The translations under genes were made by a program, and so were the position numbers. Positions 62,502 to 64,000 of a DNA stretch of 64,000 bases are shown here, piece by piece. The notes beneath the pieces are model-generated. The model did no database searches. It worked only from the letters and a program-made list of their open reading frames with translations, and was not told the DNA's origin. The DNA comes from an uncultured Pelagibacteraceae bacterium (GTDB lineage Bacteria > Pseudomonadota > Alphaproteobacteria > Pelagibacterales > Pelagibacteraceae), in contig CACEAQ010000002.1 of the NCBI GenBank assembly GCA_902557605.1, positions 1 to 64,000 of the forward strand, given 5' to 3'. The number at the start of each line of letters is the position of its first letter. The first letter of the stretch is position 1.

Positions 62502-62987
62502 GTGAAGCGTAATAAACTGAATAATAAAGTAGCAATTATTATGGGATCTCAATCAGATCATTCCATAATGAAAGAATGCGCAAAAATTTTAAATACTCTC
62601 AAAATAAAATATCAAATTTCAATAGTAAGTGCGCACAGAACACCAAAAAGAATGTTTGAATTTGCAGAGTCAGCCTCAAAAAATGGTTTTGGTGTTATTG
62701 TAGCTGGAGCAGGAGGTTCAGCACATTTACCCGGCATGGTAGCGTCATTATCTTCCTTGCCAGTTATTGGAGTTCCGATTGAGTCAAAAAAATTGAAAGG
62801 TTTAGATAGCTTATTATCAATAGTGCAAATGCCGCGAGGTTGTCCGGTAGCAACAATGGCTATAAACGGATCAATGAATGCTGGTTTACTCGCAGCTTCA
62901 ATTATTGGAAATTTTGACGAAAAAATTAAATCAAATTTAGAAAAATGGAAACGTTTACAAACTAAATCTATTAAAAAAAAACCTTAA
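62502..62987 (+). CDS. purE: 5-(carboxyamino)imidazole ribonucleotide mutase
   Basis: ORF 161 aa; VAIIMGSQSDHSIMKECAKIL, SAHRTPKRMFEFA, AGAGGSAHLPGMVASLSSLPVIGVPI. Confidence 0.97.
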   Translation: MKRNKLNNKVAIIMGSQSDHSIMKECAKILNTLKIKYQISIVSAHRTPKRMFEFAESASKNGFGVIVAGAGGSAHLPGMVASLSSLPVIGVPIESKKLKGLDSLLSIVQMPRGCPVATMAINGSMNAGLLAASIIGNFDEKIKSNLEKWKRLQTKSIKKKP

Positions 62988-62991
62988 CAAA

Positions 62992-64000
62992 ATGTCAATA
63001 AGAGTCCTAGGAGTTATTGGTTCAGGTCAACTTGGTTCATTGTTATGCCAGGCTGCAAAAAAACTTAATATAAAAACTATAGTAATATCAGATGACGAAA
63101 ATGGTCCAGCGCAAAAATATTCAGATAAATTTATTTTTTCGAAATATGATAACAAAAACAAGATTAAAGAATTTATAAGTGAAGTAGATATTATAACTTA
63201 TGAATTTGAAAATATTCCAATAAATGTTTTAAAAGAGATAGATAAAGAAAAAAAGGTCTTACCTAAACCTGAAATAAATAAAATAATTCAAAATAGAAAA
63301 CTAGAAAAAACTTTTGTCAATGATTTAGGTATTAAAACTACAGACTGGGCTTTTATCGAACAGGCTGGAGATGTCGAAAAAAATAAAAACTTATTGCCCG
63401 GAATTTTAAAATCAAATACACTTGGTTATGATGGACATGGACAATATGTTTTAAACTCTCTTGATGATGTAAAAAAAGATTGGTGTTTTACTGCTGATTA
63501 TATTTTAGAAAAAAAGGTAAATTTAAAAAAAGAAGTATCAGTTGTAATAACAAGATACTTAAATGGTGAAACTTATATTTATGAGCCTATAGAAAATATT
63601 CATAAAGACCAAATCTTAAATCATTCAAAAATCCCTGCAGACATAAATAAAGAAATTTTTGTTAAAGCACAGAGTAATGCAAAACTTATTTCAGAAAAAT
63701 TAGATTATGTTGGCACGATGTGCGTTGAATATTTCATCGATCAAGACGATAATTTGTTAGTCAATGAAATTGCCCCAAGAGTTCATAATTCAGGCCACCT
63801 AACAATAAATGCGTTTTCTATAAGTCAATTTTCTGGACACGTTGCAGCTGTGTGCAATCTTGGAGTAAAAAAAGTTAAAAAAATTTGTAACGCTGAAATG
63901 TTTAATGTCTTAGGAAAAGATATTGAAGCTTATAGATCCAAAACATTTAGTAAAAATGAATTTTTTTACGATTACGGCAAAAAATCAATTAAAGATAAAA
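62992..64000 (+). CDS. purK: 5-(carboxyamino)imidazole ribonucleotide synthase, truncated by window end
   Basis: Read directly from ATG 62992: MSIRVLGVIGSGQLGSLLCQAAKKLNIKTIVIS...; no in-frame stop noticed before window end. Confidence 0.93.
   Translation, partial: MSIRVLGVIGSGQLGSLLCQAAKKLNIKTIVISDDENGPAQKYSDKFIFSKYDNKNKIKEFISEVDIITYEFENIPINVLKEIDKEKKVLPKPEINKIIQNRKLEKTFVNDLGIKTTDWAFIEQAGDVEKNKNLLPGILKSNTLGYDGHGQYVLNSLDDVKKDWCFTADYILEKKVNLKKEVSVVITRYLNGETYIYEPIENIHKDQILNHSKIPADINKEIFVKAQSNAKLISEKLDYVGTMCVEYFIDQDDNLLVNEIAPRVHNSGHLTINAFSISQFSGHVAAVCNLGVKKVKKICNAEMFNVLGKDIEAYRSKTFSKNEFFYDYGKKSIKDK

Overview
This 64 kb AT-rich window looks like a streamlined alphaproteobacterial genome of SAR11/Pelagibacter type. 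That call rests on gene content, very short intergenic spacers and overlapping gene ends; no database search was run. It is almost entirely protein coding. Main blocks are metK; nusA-infB-rbfA-rpsO-pnp; fabI-fabB-fabA; irr-katG; coaBC/dut/ubiB/ubiE; mutM-rpsT-dnaA-dnaN-gyrB-regB; a polyamine operon (PLP decarboxylase, deoxyhypusine-synthase-like, aguB, aguA); regA; polA; chvI-chvG; ahcY; tsaE-amgK-murU; an RND pump; an NCS2 purine permease; hsp20; ptrB; cfa; and purE-purK (purK runs off the window end). I saw no rRNA, tRNA, CRISPR array or mobile element. The strongest non-ORF signals are: (1) a sigma32-like promoter followed by a two-hairpin leader with a ROSE-type UUGCU/AGGA pairing upstream of hsp20; (2) matching Irr/ICE-like operators upstream of both irr and katG; (3) a DHS-like gene with its catalytic Lys motif conserved, inside an agmatine/putrescine operon; (4) an intrinsic terminator abutting the nusA ribosome-binding site; (5) a candidate small ORF/sRNA with an exposed anti-SD motif upstream of purE; (6) a 15-A homopolymer inside the amgK-like gene.
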